A stretch of DNA of 64,000 bases from Linnemannia hyalina (GCA_019671135.1 JAHRHY010000007.1:248001-312000), one strand, 5' to 3'. Shown: positions 19,195-31,287, counted from the stretch's first letter. Notes: generated from the letters alone by a model not told the origin. Made by a program: numbers and translations.

Positions 19195-19312
19195 GGAGGA
19201 GAGAAGGAATGAAATAGGACGAGAGAAGGAATGGAATGGGATGAGAGAAGAAATGAGATGGGAGGAGAGAAGGAATAAAATGGGATGAGAGAAAGAATGA
19301 AATGGGATCACA
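19195..19312. repeat. Minisatellite upstream of the LRR gene
   Basis: Five imperfect units of about 22 bp (GAGAGAAGGAATGAAATGGGA type) in the 5' region of the LRR gene. On the gene strand they are CT-rich, so they may serve as a leader or promoter pyrimidine tract. Confidence 0.6.
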
Positions 19313-19825
19313 AAAAGTCGAAATATTTTAAAAAACTCAATTTCATTTCGCTGCGCGGCAAATAATCCGATCGTGTTGCCACTGTTGCCACCGTTTGGGC
19401 TGTGCATTCGAAAATAAAATTGATGGCGAATGACCCGATCGTGTTGTCACCGTTTGAACAGTCTGTTACACTATTTTTCTCTTCTCATGTGCCGGTCCTA
19501 ATGATTTTCTCTTTTTCGCTGTTTCGCCAAAAATGAGGAATGATATCTCCATTGTGCTGCGTCTTGGATGTACAAATGTTTTGTTACCGACTGCCTCACG
19601 AAGGACAACGTAAAAATAGTCTGTTATCTCACACTCGTACGCTCTCTCTCTTCTATACCCCTTCCTTACCCTGACAAAAGTCAACCTTGCCATTTCTTAA
19701 TCCACGAAAGTCAATCTTACTAATTTTCTCAGTGCGTCTCAAACAGGACTCAGCACTCCATCGACCGCCTTGCTCGCTCACCAACCCCGCTCACCCTAGA
19801 CGCACAACGCTCGCTTCAAGCTACC

Positions 19826-20105
19826 ATGAAGGTCTAGTTCATCACTATCACAACCCTCACCCTTGCGTTGGCCGCCTCAACTACCCCAGCCTTTCATGCC
19901 CCAAGAATCCTCTCCAAACCATCAAAGAGGCTTGCATAACCGCTGGTCTTGACGCTGCCAGAAGCAACTGCAGGGTATATACCAATTCTACCCATACAAA
20001 CTGCGCAGTCCATGGCAAAGTTACGGGCAGGTTCCAGAAAAGTGGACTGAGGGATGCGGCAGGGAACATTAGAGGGAACTGGCGGATTGTACGAAAACCT
20101 CTGAG
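19826..20105 (+). pseudogene. Relic of a small secreted cysteine protein
   Basis: ATG at 19826 gives MKV, then an in-frame TAG, then FITITTLTLALAA, a clear signal-peptide core. The frame then shifts; in another frame the mature part continues as CPKNPLQTIKEACITAG, then RSNCRVYTNSTHTNC, then GRFQKSG. So a signal peptide and a cysteine-rich mature region are both recognisable but broken by one nonsense codon and one frameshift. A GGA/GAG-rich run follows. No family name is known. Confidence 0.5.
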
Positions 20106-20226
20106 CGGTATAAGCAGAATGGAGGAGGAGGAGGAGGAGGAGGAGGGGGGGGGATTGAGTGGATTGTTGAGATGGGTGTTTACAAGCTTAACGTGTTTTG
20201 TAGTTGATTGCGCTTTTGTACTCTAG

Positions 20227-20765
20227 TATTTTCTTTCTATATTTATGTCTTATGAATGAAAAGTTGAAACCCCCCTTCTCCTAATCGAGGCACATCATGG
20301 CACATCCTTATATTGGGCGAGAGAAGTGAATGATGAATAAAAAGATTTCAGAGGAGTAAGGAGGAAAGAAACGCGAGGATGTCGCTAATCACGATTTCCT
20401 ATGCACATAACAAAAGAAGGTACCCCTGAAAGCAGAGGTATGAGAGTCTACTTTTGGTGTGATAGATGAGTGGATGATATCTGTAATGAGAAAACGCGTC
20501 AACAAAAATTCTGAATAAAGCGAACTTGAATTTCTCAACGCGTTTGTATTGTTTGGTTTTATCAGCAGTGGCGAAACCCCCTCTCGTCAGGTTACAGGCC
20601 ATCACATCCCATTTTTTACTTTTAATCACCACTCTCCTTTTTTTTTAACCGATGGACCAGCGATGGACCAACGATGCGAGCTCTAAGATAAAATTAAAGA
20701 ATAACGTTCCTTCGATCCAAATGAAACAAAGAGGGAAACAAAAAGAAAAGGCGTTTGGGGTTTAT
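20227..20765. other. Gene-free stretch
   Basis: No supportable gene, RNA or repeat between the secreted-protein relic and the 3' end of the mitochondrial-protein gene; it probably holds that gene's 3' UTR. Confidence 0.4.
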
Positions 20766-22402
20766 TTACAAATAGGTCATTTTCCAGAGCCCGATACAGA
20801 TCGGGATAGTCTCCCTTGATCCTCTCACGCCCAACCACACCGGTGCTACTTCCTCGTCACTAGATGGCACCTGAGCATTCGGCATCAGTTCCAGACACTT
20901 CTGCTTGATGACATCCAGACCCTGAGGATGATGCTCAAACAGCCGCTCCATGTCATACACAGGTGACTTGAACCGCCGTCCAGTGGATTGCCAGATCTCC
21001 ATCTTCTCATGTGCGAGCTGCCTATCCTTGGCGAGCGTCGGGAGATTAGGTTTCGTGATGTCGATTTCATCCAGTAGTCCTGATTTTGAGGTTCGCCGCG
21101 ACATTGAGAGATCCCGATCCTTATTCTTCTTACTCTCCTTGCTCATTGCCGCAGCATCCTTGCTGGTGCTTGTCCCAGAAGTCAGCTGGAGCCCCTTGCC
21201 AAAGTACATCACACACGGCACTTCAATCCTCTGCGCACTCCTGAACCCCAGAATCGGTCTCAACCCTTCGACCAATCCGTTACTGCCAGTAATGTCAATT
21301 TTTCCTCTAGTTCCAGGTGGATGAGCATACGCTCCATCCAAGACAATGAACCGAGGTCGACGAAGCGTGGGCTGTTTCTTGGTCTCCTTTGTAAACGACG
21401 TCTTGTACAGCACCCTGAACTCATGCGCGACTCGGATCGACCACTGCGCATAGACCAGTTTCGACATGTCCTGTCTCATAAACGCCACCGTGTTGATGCT
21501 CTTATACTTTCCTATGGTATTAAAGGTCACACATGGAGAGACGTTAGCATGTTTATCCTTCGCCATAATTACAGTGTCCTAGTTGACAATTACGTAGGTG
21601 AAGGGTGGTACCTTCTCTGATGACATTGTTGATGACGGTAGATGTGGTGGTCATCCATTTGCCGAATCCGTTGCGTGGGTCATCCTGATAGGCACTTGGT
21701 GTTGGTTTCTTGGTGATGGCGTGGGGCAAGATCCGTTCGGGTACGATCCAGGGCCGGTCGTCAGGTCCTGCTGCCTGTATGAACTTTGTCAGGAATGCTA
21801 TTTTATATCATGAAGTGCGACAGTAGGTTCAGTGTTAGTCCAGACTGTTTGCATTTCCTTAGCACTGCGGTGAAAATGATGGGTGTCTAAGTTCCTGAGA
21901 GCGTACCACTTGGGAGAATGAGCCGGGTATAAAGGCATTGCCGGACAGGTGTGGCCAATATGGCAGCTACAAGGGACACAGGTGCAGAAAAACGATATCG
22001 TTAGGTCAGAGGTCAGCGAGTACAAGAAAAACGGTGTTCCCTGGTCGCCTCAAAGCATTAACGATCACACCAAAGCAAAGTGGTGTCGAGTGGCGACATA
22101 CCATAGGGGTTGTTGGCAATCTTCTTCTCAAATGAAGTCAATTCTTCGTGCTCTCGTTCTGCAGGAGATAATCGCTTGGGTGTTGGTCTTGTGGGGAGGT
22201 CCAGTATGAAGGAACGTGGCGGCATGTCGTTGGACAAGTCCTGTATCCGCGGTTTACGTGGGATAGTAGGTCCTCTTGAGGTACGGATAGTTGCTTTTGG
22301 CAACTGTGAGTTGCTGGTGGAGGCGGCATTGCCGCTGCTGTAGCTCCGTGATATCCGAGAACGTGCGAGTAGTACCCGCGTTCTTGCTATGTGAATCGAC
22401 AT
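20766..22402 (-). CDS. Conserved fungal mitochondrial protein of unknown function
   Basis: Exons 22402..22102, 21966..21907, 21797..21612, 21511..20766; all phases close, 430 aa. The N terminus (MSIHIARTRVLLARSRISRSYSS) is a typical matrix-targeting presequence. The core assembled across exons 1-3 reads ANNPYAAILATPVRQC, then YTRLILPSAFL, and continues across intron 3 into SINTVAFMRQDMSKL; I recall this block order from hypothetical mitochondrial proteins of other fungi but know no function for it. Intron 3 has a good branch site (GCTAAC) before its TAG. The C-terminal part contains a serine/lysine-rich low-complexity insert (SKESKKNKDRD). It is transcribed divergently from SPC25 with about 310 bp between start codons. 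Confidence 0.8.
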
Positions 22403-22713
22403 CCTCCTAGTTCCTGTGTAGGTGACAGTTCTCCTTGCCTGTATGTGTACGAGTGCGTGATTGTGTGAGTTGAAAAGGGAAAAAGCGAAACGAAAACGGG
22501 AGCGAGAAATAATTAGGGCAGTGTGAGGAGTGGCTTAGCTCTCCTTACTGGACCAGGGACTTGATTCTTTGTGAGCGCGTCTCGCTCCTCCACGATTATT
22601 TTTTTATTTTGCCACCATCGCTTCTCACTCGCAAGCAGGGACACAGGAACGTCAGTCTACATCACCGTAATACCACAAGAAGCACAGAACAAACAACGAA
22701 AAAAAAGCAAAGC

Positions 22714-24213
22714 ATGGCATACTCAGAAGCACAAGCACATTCACGGTCGTCTCTCAGGAGCTCAACTGGAACAGGCCCAGGCACAGGGGGGAGACCCTCG
22801 CTCATGATGGACCACTCGAACCATCGTTCCTCCTTTGGAAGCCAACGCCTCTCCCTCCTCTCCTCAAAGACCCCCAACCTATCCACACCAACACTCCCGA
22901 CACCACAGTTCGACAGTGATGAGCTTTTGGCGCGTGCTGCGACATTCGAGACCGAGGTCAACAGCGCCATTCAAAAGATCAAGTCAAAAATCGTCGAAAA
23001 CACTGAGCAGTGGGTTCGGGAAACTGCTGAGGCACGAGGTACGGGACTACAAGCGCGTTGTTGGATATTGTTGCATAGGAGTATCTGGCTCTGGCAGTCC
23101 AGGAATACGGTAAAACTAACTTTCGGTCTCTACCCCTTCCACTTTGTGTCTTAGAGTACGATCGGGAAGTGCGGGAAGAGATGAAGATTGCAGTTGCACA
23201 GGAGGCCGCACTCAACAAAAGTATGTCACGGGACGCGGGATGGACTTGCTTGGTGTGTGATTCCGGTCTGCAACCAGGGATAGCTTCGTTAACCCAGGGC
23301 TCTTCTTTTTTTGTTCTTAATGATAGCATTACAGAAGGAAAGGGAGGAGGCCCAAATCATGACAAAGACGATTCAGCAGCTATCGGCAACATACGAGGAC
23401 ATGAAGCAGACAAGGTCATCGCATGAGACACAACTCGACCTTCTCCGGAAAGAAGTCAAAGCCAAGCGGGAAGGTAATGATAGTTGCATCTGGAGACCCG
23501 GGAGGGAACTTTCGAACGAGCACAGACAAGAGACATTGCATGCAGGAGAAACAAATGAAAAATTGCAAATTCTTGTGTTTGTTCACATGGCACCACAAGG
23601 ACTTATTGACCAGACGAACGCTCTCCTTCTTGCCGTTATTGTTCACTATGAATAGCCAAGATTGCATTAAAGAAGGCGCTGGATGAACAGGTCCTGAAGA
23701 ACAAACCCGAGCTGGCGAGCTACGAGTCCTTCCTCTCCTTGCGTATTGTCGGCGTCAAAGGTATAGTGTTTGCCCTTTTGTGCTTTCGCCGCCATTATGC
23801 CTACCCGTGACATGGATTCGATCGAAATCAACTAACCGTCTTTGTATCTGGGTTACTTTTATGTTCCTTATCCCTTGCATAGTGGACCACATTGGATTTA
23901 TCTTTACGCGGATAAGTGAGCAGGACTGGGATAAGGAATATTCGATCACTCTAGATGTCTCTCAACACGAGTTTTCAGGTACCGTTTGTGGCTCGTTCTC
24001 GTTATCTTCTTTTGGTGTGTCCGACAACAGTGTGACAGGACATATGTGTTAACGTACTTTGTGAATCGTTGTTATTTGTGATGGATAGCGTCGGATTGCT
24101 CGCCCGAGCTGCCGGAACTGCCAGCATTGCTGCGATACCTGAACGAGACGAGGGACTTTTATGGATTTATGAAGAAGGTCCGACAGGCGTTCAAGGAACT
24201 TTCGAAAAAGTAA
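22714..24213 (+). CDS. SPC25: Kinetochore protein Spc25
   Basis: Subunit of the NDC80 complex that links kinetochores to microtubules. Exons 22714..23038, 23155..23220, 23327..23473, 23656..23760, 23883..23978, 24089..24213; phases close, 287 aa. The N-terminal third is Ser/Thr-rich (possible phospho-region), then a long coiled coil (EYDREVREEM, then QKEREEAQIMTKTIQQL). The C-terminal globular RWD domain has the family pattern: LRIVGVKVDHIGFIFTRI, CSPELPEL, LRYLNETRDFYGFMKKVRQAF. Length and order match fungal Spc25. Assignment rests mainly on the C-terminal domain and coiled coil. Confidence 0.85.
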
Positions 24214-24849
24214 ATGGTCAGTGGACACCTTCCAGCGCCCTTGATAGCCAATTCTACAACTTTAATTTGCTCGATAAAAAGTAGACCTTGCGCATCAAGA
24301 CCAAGAAGAAAGGGTGCTGGATTTGGAGGGGCAGTCGAAGGATGAGCAATGGGGCAGCAAGTGTTCGTTGCTCTTAGTCTGTGTTCTGTGTTCTATGTGT
24401 CGTCGCCTTGTTGCTACTGTTGCATGTGTTAGGGCTGACTGGACTGGATTGTAAAGTGTAAAGGGAGGAGGGAGCAAAGAACAAAGAGGAGGGACGATGT
24501 CATGGTGCGTACCCGCGTGCGAATTGTCTGTGTATGGATTCGTCGGGTTCACTTTTTTTGTTTGTCTCATTTCTCCCTTGCACTCTTTTTTTTTCCCAAC
24601 ACACACACACAACACAATCAGTGAGACACAGACAGCAAACACAGACAGACAGGCGCACCCTTTTTTTTATTTTTCCTCTTTCTTCTTCCTTTTCTTTCTT
24701 TCTCTACTTTGCATTCACACTTCTTCACTCACTTTCTCCCACCCTTCTCTCATTCGCACTTTGCATTCCACTTGCACACAAGCAAAACACACACGACCAT
24801 CACTACTTCACCCACGTTTACCTACATACAACAACAACCTTAACTCGAA

Positions 24850-26892
24850 ATGACCTCACTCCATGCACAGTTCCTGGCAACGCACACTGTCGCCAACGTC
24901 CTCAGCGAGAAGAAACAGGACCATGACCTAATTGATATCCAGGTCACCGCCACCGTCGAAACAGTCTTTCAGACCCTCCTTGCCAACGGTAAGAATAACC
25001 ATCCTCGTTTCTCTGTGCAATTGCCTTTATTTATCTGTAATGGCATAACGAGCTCCCGACAGATAATAAAGTTGACACTTGCAAAAAAGACACCATGGTC
25101 ACTGAAATTGTTGCCTTTCCAGAATACAATACAAGTGTTGTCACCTTGACAACTTTGAATGGCGCCCTTGAATATATCGTCTCCGGGTGCAATTGCGCCG
25201 TCATAAGGGAGCGAATACGTTGGTTTTCTCACGGATGAGCCCAACAGTGGTCATGAAAAAGAGAGAACAGGTGGAGGAGTGCACTTTGAAAACTGAGCCA
25301 GAACATGAATCCGAACTTGAACCTGACTCTGATTGTCGTCTTTATCTCTCTTGCTTTTGCCTTTTTTCTACTCTCCGCATGTCCCGCCCGGCCGCTTTGG
25401 ATGGCGTTCTTCTCTCTCTCGCTGTTTCCCTCTGCGACCCTTTTTTTGGTCTCGTCTGGACCCGCGACCTGCCTGATTCTGGATCATGGGAACATACACA
25501 ACAACACGGAAAATTTTCACTCCTGACTGGACGCCCAATGGAGAGTAGACATCCTCTCGGTGCCCGTGTACCGCAAGTTCAACAATCGGAAGGACTATGT
25601 CGCCATCATTGACGCCTTTGACCTTCTTTCGACCCTTGAGGTAAATGAATGGGCAAAAAGAAGAATGAAGTATTTTATCGGACTTTTTTCTTTACTCTCC
25701 TCCTGCCCCCGTGGGAAACAGATGAAAAAAAGGCGACAAGGTAGTATTTGCTGCCGTCATAATGCAGCAAACTGGGGAGCACGATGGAATTGACACACCG
25801 ACTCTTTATTTTATTTTGTACCTTCGAACATGTAGGAGCAAGGGTTGTCGTCAGACTCGGCGAAAGGGTTGAACACCGAGTTCCTGTCGATGCCCGTGGC
25901 GATTCTGGTCGGGATGACGAAAAGTTCCTCCAAGCTGTGGACATGCCAGCCAAGTTTCTCCTTGACGCAGTTGTAAGTGAACATCGGAGGGAGACGGATT
26001 CACGGGCGTACAAGAAAAGTGGGGGCTCGACGGATGTGCAAATACGGCATGCGCATGTGGGCTGTGCAACGATTCCTAACCAAAAAAAAAACCACGTTTT
26101 TTGTTTCCCTTGACCCCATTCACTTTTTTTTAGGATCGAATTGTTTACAAAGCACCGTGTGCACCGCATTTTGGTGGTGGAGGACATTCCTGTCCGCACA
26201 GATCAGGCCGATACGGAGGAGAACACTGCCATTGAGCAGCAACAGCAGGAACGCAAGCCCTTAGCAGGACGCTTGATCTCGCAGACAGATGTCATTCGAT
26301 ACCTGCTTGAGCACAATCACGAGCTAGGCTCCATTCTGGATATCTCAGCGGATAGCTTTGCAGGATATGCCCTGAAATATGCAGAGGAGTACCTTGACGA
26401 AGCAACGGCGAGCAAGCTCAAGAGGACTCCTGTGTCCATCACCATCCAGTCCCAGGCTTGGGACGCCCTTCAAAAGATGTCCACTTCCCATGCCACCTGT
26501 GTTGCCATCGTCGGTAAGACCTCTTGTATTTTCTGCATGCCGAGATGAAGACCTCACCTCTTTTTTTTCTGCGTGACATACTGAACGATCATTATATTTT
26601 GCTTTCTGAATTAGATTCAGATGGGGCCCTCGTAGCAGAAATGTCGGCGGCTGACTTGCGTGGGATCAACCCTAACAGGATCGAGGACTTACATCGCCCC
26701 GTCCTAGTGTTCCTGAAGACATGTCAAGGAAGTCTCAAGAAGCCACTGAGCTGCCGGGCAAGATTTTCTCTGGGACAGTTGATGAGCGGCGTGGTTCGCA
26801 GCCATGGCCATCGGTCTTGGTTGGTCGATGGTGAGGACCGGCCTGTTGGGTGTATCACCCTCAGCGACATCCTTGCCGTCTTTTTGGGATAG
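24850..26892 (+). CDS. CBS-domain protein (AMPK-gamma / Sds23-like)
   Basis: Exons 24850..24988, 25549..25640, 25836..25972, 26134..26513, 26615..26892; phases close, 341 aa. Four CBS-type motifs can be followed: LSVPVYRKFNNRKDYVAIID; HRVHRILVVED with RLISQTDVIRYLL; ATCVAIVDSDGALVAEMSA; and HRSWLVDGEDRPVGCITLSD. Such tandem CBS (Bateman) modules bind adenine nucleotides and regulate a partner enzyme; which partner is unknown. Intron 1 is 560 bp, much longer than the others in the window, and contains an antisense open frame. The leader (24590-24840) is CA- and CT-rich. Confidence 0.82.
24969..25244 (-). other. Antisense open frame inside a long intron
   Basis: Minus-strand open frame within intron 1 of the CBS gene, reading YDGAIAPGDDIFKGAIQSC, then GDNTCIVFWKGNN. 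It is protein-like, with two cysteines in a secreted-protein style, but lacks a proper ATG and signal peptide. It may be a relic or an exon of an embedded gene. Confidence 0.2.
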
Positions 26893-27788
26893 ACCTCGAC
26901 GCGCTTATCAATTGGAGGGCTTTGTTGCGGATGCAAGGAAGGCAAAGACCGCGTACGCTTCTGGTGTATTAGATAGCATGAAAATAGCATGGACATTTGA
27001 TTCAATTGACTTCTTGTTCTTACATTCATATCCAACTAGAGGTGTTATGTATGGGGTTTACTGCGACGACGTGAACGTGATATGATTTTCTCTGCGTCTT
27101 TATCTTTACAACATCATTTTTCGTGTCAAACGATCACACGTGGTTCTTGGGCACCTGGACCATATACAAAGAGTTCGAAAAAAAAACTACCTCGAGCGAT
27201 TTGTCAGGACAAACAAACACAGTACTAGCCTCTTTTAGAATGAAGCTGAAGAGACGGGACGATGATATCTCTGGTTGGTGGATTGGAGGCTCTGTCACAC
27301 GCACGTCTCATTTTGTTTTCATGGTAGAAGAAAAACAATGACGGACAAGGATCGCCCCTTTGCTAGTTAGACTAACACAACAGTCCAGGGTTCTCCGTGT
27401 ATCGAAGCAGGCTCATTTTTTCAATTTACAGGAAATCCTTGGATTCAGTCGTTTCGATTTACCGTGCGTGCGCATTTGAACCATATGGAGTATACGGATC
27501 GGTGATCGGCAAACGCCTTGCTTTTATTTCTATTCTTCAAATCGCAATGATGACACCTTTTTGACGCGACCATGCTATTGAAAACTAAGAGTCTCGCGGT
27601 AAAACATCTAAAGCCCCTTAATAATAGATAATTACCCATATTGTTACTCAGGGGAGAGGGTCGACGGCCAGAGTTGTAGGACCGCTGTTAGGTCCTCAAT
27701 TGGTACGGAGGAGGGGGGGAAGGGGGTTGTAGGTTGGAGGGAGGGGAAGTGATAATAGCGTCCTAAAAAAATCACACAAAACGATACA

Positions 27789-27946
27789 CTGCAGCGTGCC
27801 AGCGAAACTCTTGTCAATACTGCTCTCGTCCAAGTGATGTGTAAAAGGACCTTGTATTCATATTATTAAAGAGGGGGTTGTTACCTGCAGCGTGCCAGCG
27901 AAACTCTTGTCAATACTGCTCTCGTCCAAGTGATGTGTAAAAGGAC
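27789..27946. repeat. Perfect 62-bp direct repeat
   Basis: 27789-27850 and 27885-27946 are identical (CTGCAGCGTGCCAGCG ... AAAAGGAC), separated by 34 unrelated bases. Identity over all 62 bases indicates a recent duplication. Confidence 0.9.
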
Positions 27947-28082
27947 AAAGAGCAGACAAGAGGGCTCGGCGCACTACTAATACTATGTCTACTAAAGAAT
28001 ATGACTGCTAACCTAAGGCATCGCCGCCACTGCCTAGCCACCGCATCTTTTTGTAACAATATGACTTTGCCCCCATGAACAG

Positions 28083-28165
28083 AATAACGCGACCTCGAAC
28101 ATCACGAAGCAATGATTGAAAGAGCCGGCATCGAAGGATCAAAACGCAACGTCACCATGAACGGC
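28083..28165 (-). repeat. Dispersed repeat family R1, copy C
   Basis: Reverse complement matches the 14205 and 16171 copies across the TTTTGATCCTTCGATG, GGCTCTTTCAATC and TTGCTTC blocks. Confidence 0.65.
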
Positions 28166-28755
28166 AAAAGTTTTATTCCTTCCACATAATATTTGGGGCA
28201 AGTGTTATACGAGACTAATCGTAGTCGACTTCACACAGGCTCTTCTGCATTCACTGCGAGAAGGGAAAAAAAATTCCCATCACGAAGTTGTTACATATCT
28301 ATATTCGCACGTGTTGGATTTGGGTTCGAAGAAGTAATTAGATCCCCTAGCTTTACATGGCTTCGGGCTACGTCTCCTAAGGCATCGGACATCCTCGACA
28401 TTTATCGATAGATGGGTGGGATTTACTTCTGACGTGATCGATCCACCAGCGCTGCTCAATTGGAGAAACCACAGGACTGTAATGATTACGACGGTGGTAC
28501 GCATTGTCTCCATGTTTGATGTACACTGTGTGAGCCATTGCGTGTATCCCTTCGTGTGCCGTAACATGAAAAACACAATACAAGCATTGCAGAATCTGCT
28601 GCTTATCGTGACCGATTCGTGGAATGGTGTTGGAGAAGTTAGGTGGACGCTCTTTGACGGCGCTTGAATTGATTCTTGCTTTGCGATTCAGCTGACGGGA
28701 ATGTTCTGGATGTGTGAGTTAAACTAGTGCTGGAAGCGACTCCTTTATATAAATA

Positions 28756-28800
28756 TAACGAAGCAAGTGCTGAAAGAGCTGACATCGAGGCCCCTTTGAT
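28756..28800 (-). repeat. Dispersed repeat family R1, copy D (fragment)
   Basis: A 45-bp fragment matching the GATGTCAGCTCTTTCA and TTGCTTCGTTA part of the family, abutting the minisatellite that follows. Confidence 0.5.
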
Positions 28801-29095
28801 CATTAAGGTGTCCCACCATGTCCGTGGCCTTCCATTTCCAATGTCCCTTTTCCAGCATCCCTTGCACTTTTCCTGCCGTCCCTTGATCTTTTCCTAGTGG
28901 TGTTGGCCCTTGATAGTTTTTCTTGATGGTGTCCCTTGATGTTGTCCATTGGTGTTGCCCCTTGAGGTTGTCCCTTGGTGTTGTCCCTTGATGTTGTCCA
29001 TTGATGTTATCCCTTGATATCATCCCTTGACTCTTGGTGGCTCCTTGATTTTTTCCCTTGGTATTGTCCCTTGACGCGTATCCCTTGGTAACACG
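28800..29095. repeat. Degenerate 15-bp minisatellite
   Basis: About twenty imperfect copies of TGTCCCTTGATGTTG run across this segment. The minus-strand frame gives a DN(I/L)xGQHQ-rich peptide, taken as a by-product. Confidence 0.75.
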
Positions 29096-29221
29096 CTTGG
29101 AGTTGTTCTTTGGACCAGATCACTGATTTTTCTTAGAGCGATGCAAGAACGTCTTCTTTTCTCGGAGCTGCAAACCCAGGAATATATGCGCGCATCCACC
29201 CTATTTCTGTTCTCAGGACCA

Positions 29222-29235
29222 TATAAACACGCCCT
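29222..29235 (+). promoter_or_regulatory. Probable TATA box of the secreted-protein gene
   Basis: ATATAAACACG lies about 60 bp before the CT-rich leader and the 5'-UTR donor (AACAAG/GTAAGT at 29283) of the gene at 29605. Confidence 0.4.
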
Positions 29236-29604
29236 CCCACTTTCTTTTTCTCTTCACATCAATACCCTTTACCACCAACAAGGTAAGTCTCTCATCTCAC
29301 ACCCTTGTCGTTGACCGGCAATAAGTAATAGGGATTTCGTTCGCTGTCTCACACCACTTTCGCATTGTGTAGCCAACGCTCTTCCTGCCTCTTGATACAT
29401 TTCGTCACTGTGTTCGTCGTCGCCTGCAATACCAACATAGTAGGTACCTATGTGATATCTCTCTCACGCACGGCTGTCGCCTTGTAACGCAACACTCTCT
29501 TTGTATTTGCTACTGATTCATCCCATGCTCAAACCACTACCGTTTCTCCTCTTGACATGCTCATATAGAAACGCAACGTTGTGAACATTTACACAACACT
29601 CGCA

Positions 29605-29898
29605 ATGGCCCTCTGCTTGGCCCTCTCCATGGTTCCAACCAACATTTCCGCAACAGTTGATGGTTATTTGCAGACATGCATCACGTTGGATGAATCCAAG
29701 AAACGGTATTACGGAGAACTTTCTACCAAGCGAGACATAAAACAAACCTCCACACAAGCACCCAACAAAGAAGCCAACAAAGCGTGTTATGCCGCGCATG
29801 ACGCATGCCTTGGCAAGCCTGATGCAAACCGTCCAGATTGTGCATCTGAATTAGCTTCGTGTTTAGGGTATAATCCTTATGAGGAGCAATCTTTCTAG
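29605..29898 (+). CDS. Small secreted cysteine-containing protein
   Basis: 97 codons from the ATG at 29605. MALCLALSMVPTNISA is a signal peptide with a likely cleavage after A; the mature part has cysteines in C..., CYAAHDAC and DCASELASC arrangement and ends YEEQSF. A 5'-UTR intron (29283..29568) separates a leader exon with a TATA box from this coding exon, which explains why no ATG lies further upstream in frame. No family recognised; size and signal fit an apoplastic or cell-wall protein. Confidence 0.6.
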   Translation: MALCLALSMVPTNISATVDGYLQTCITLDESKKRYYGELSTKRDIKQTSTQAPNKEANKACYAAHDACLGKPDANRPDCASELASCLGYNPYEEQSF

Positions 29899-31285
29899 TC
29901 AACACTAGGATATTAGCAGTCTGTAAGGTGATCCCACAGATGTTTCCTCACAATAATAATACCTTCAGTAATGAACTTTTCTTGTCCGGTTATGGCACAC
30001 ATGTTTGCAGATACACGTTGGGTCTAACGGTATGCCTTGCTGTCTTTTTTGCGGTGCAAGGTACACGAAGATGCCCCAATTGCCGTTCTGTGGTTATTTT
30101 GCTCACTCAAAATATTCTTGAGAGGGTATCTTCCTGTTGGATATGCAAAGTCCCCTCGATCGTAAATTTCCATGGCCGCAACATTCAAGCACCTTTGTTG
30201 GTGATGTTACAAAATCCATACCCCTTCTATCCATCACCGTGCTAGAATAATGTAGATACTATGCAGGTAGAAGATGAGAAGCACGGTGATTCTCAGTTCT
30301 TTGCCTCTTTTCAGAGACACTTGCACTAACGATTGGCTGGCCACCATTTCAATGTGCGTGTATTGCAATGACCGAAACTAGTGTCTATTGAAGGAACAAC
30401 AAACCAATAACCTATATCAACTGCAGATGCAACGATCGCCTGTTCAACCGTTATCGGGCCTCCTGAATTTGCAACAGTGAGAGGATACGGCGCTCTTGTC
30501 TAGTGGTTCAGACTTTAAAAGTACCTCTTCTGACCGCGTTTTTTGTATCATTGAACTGTGCTCGGATAGTCTCAAAGGATATATGTTATCTTTGCCAAAC
30601 TAAGAGAAAAAATACTATTGTATAGCATCAAATAACCAGCCTTTCATATTTTAATCTCACTCCAAGCTTTATGCCTTTTTAAATTGAGATCTACGATTAT
30701 CGTTTGTTGAAGCGTTAGGCCTTGTTTGAATGGAATAATTGTGAGGATATTCTTGGACGTCCGTGGCATCCGCTTGAACTAGTTTTCGTTTGACATATGG
30801 CAACAGGATTTGGTTACCGTTTGCTCTAATCAGCTCTACTATGTTCCGTTCAAAAATGCCGGCGATACCGGGAGGGGAATTGAGAAATCGGCACTCTTTG
30901 TTTCATTGGATGTGTAATATGCAGAAGGATTCGGTAGTTGGATGCGCGTTGCTTTGTTTTTTTTCGCTCGCCTTAGTTTCGGAAGGAAGATCAATGAAGG
31001 TGGAAGAAGGGTTAGTCTACCTTTGTTGTATAATGAATGGAGGGCGCATATTATTTTCGCTCAAATGGACGACGATTCGAGGAGCGCCTCGCTTCCTTCT
31101 TGCCAGTATTGTGAACTGGACGTGGCATTGATATATTGATGCCTTAATAAGAAAGACAATGGGCCTCCCTATTGACGCTCTACTGTTACCTTGCCGAGTA
31201 GTAAATATCTTGGCGAGAATGCGATCTCAAGTCGTGTCGACCAGCTTGTCTTGACGCGCGTAGTAAAAATATCGTAGATTTAAGA
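29899..31285. other. Gene-free stretch
   Basis: No supportable gene. Short frames occur on both strands without recognisable features. A tRNA-like TCTAGTGGTTCAGAC at about 30502 lacks a B box. Confidence 0.4.
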
Positions 31286-31287
31286 TC

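Larger units (their letters stand above)
26893..28700. other. Gene-poor stretch with repeats
   Basis: No supportable gene in about 1.8 kb. It contains a G-rich segment (27700-27755), a perfect 62-bp direct repeat (27789-27946) and one inverted R1 copy (28083-28165). Confidence 0.5.

Noticed and set aside
28745..29023. Minus-strand frame rich in DNxxGQHQ
   Set aside because: Product of the 15-bp minisatellite.
30485..30560. tRNA-like TCTAGTGGTTCAGAC
   Set aside because: Resembles a D-arm/A box, but no B box and no closing stem downstream.
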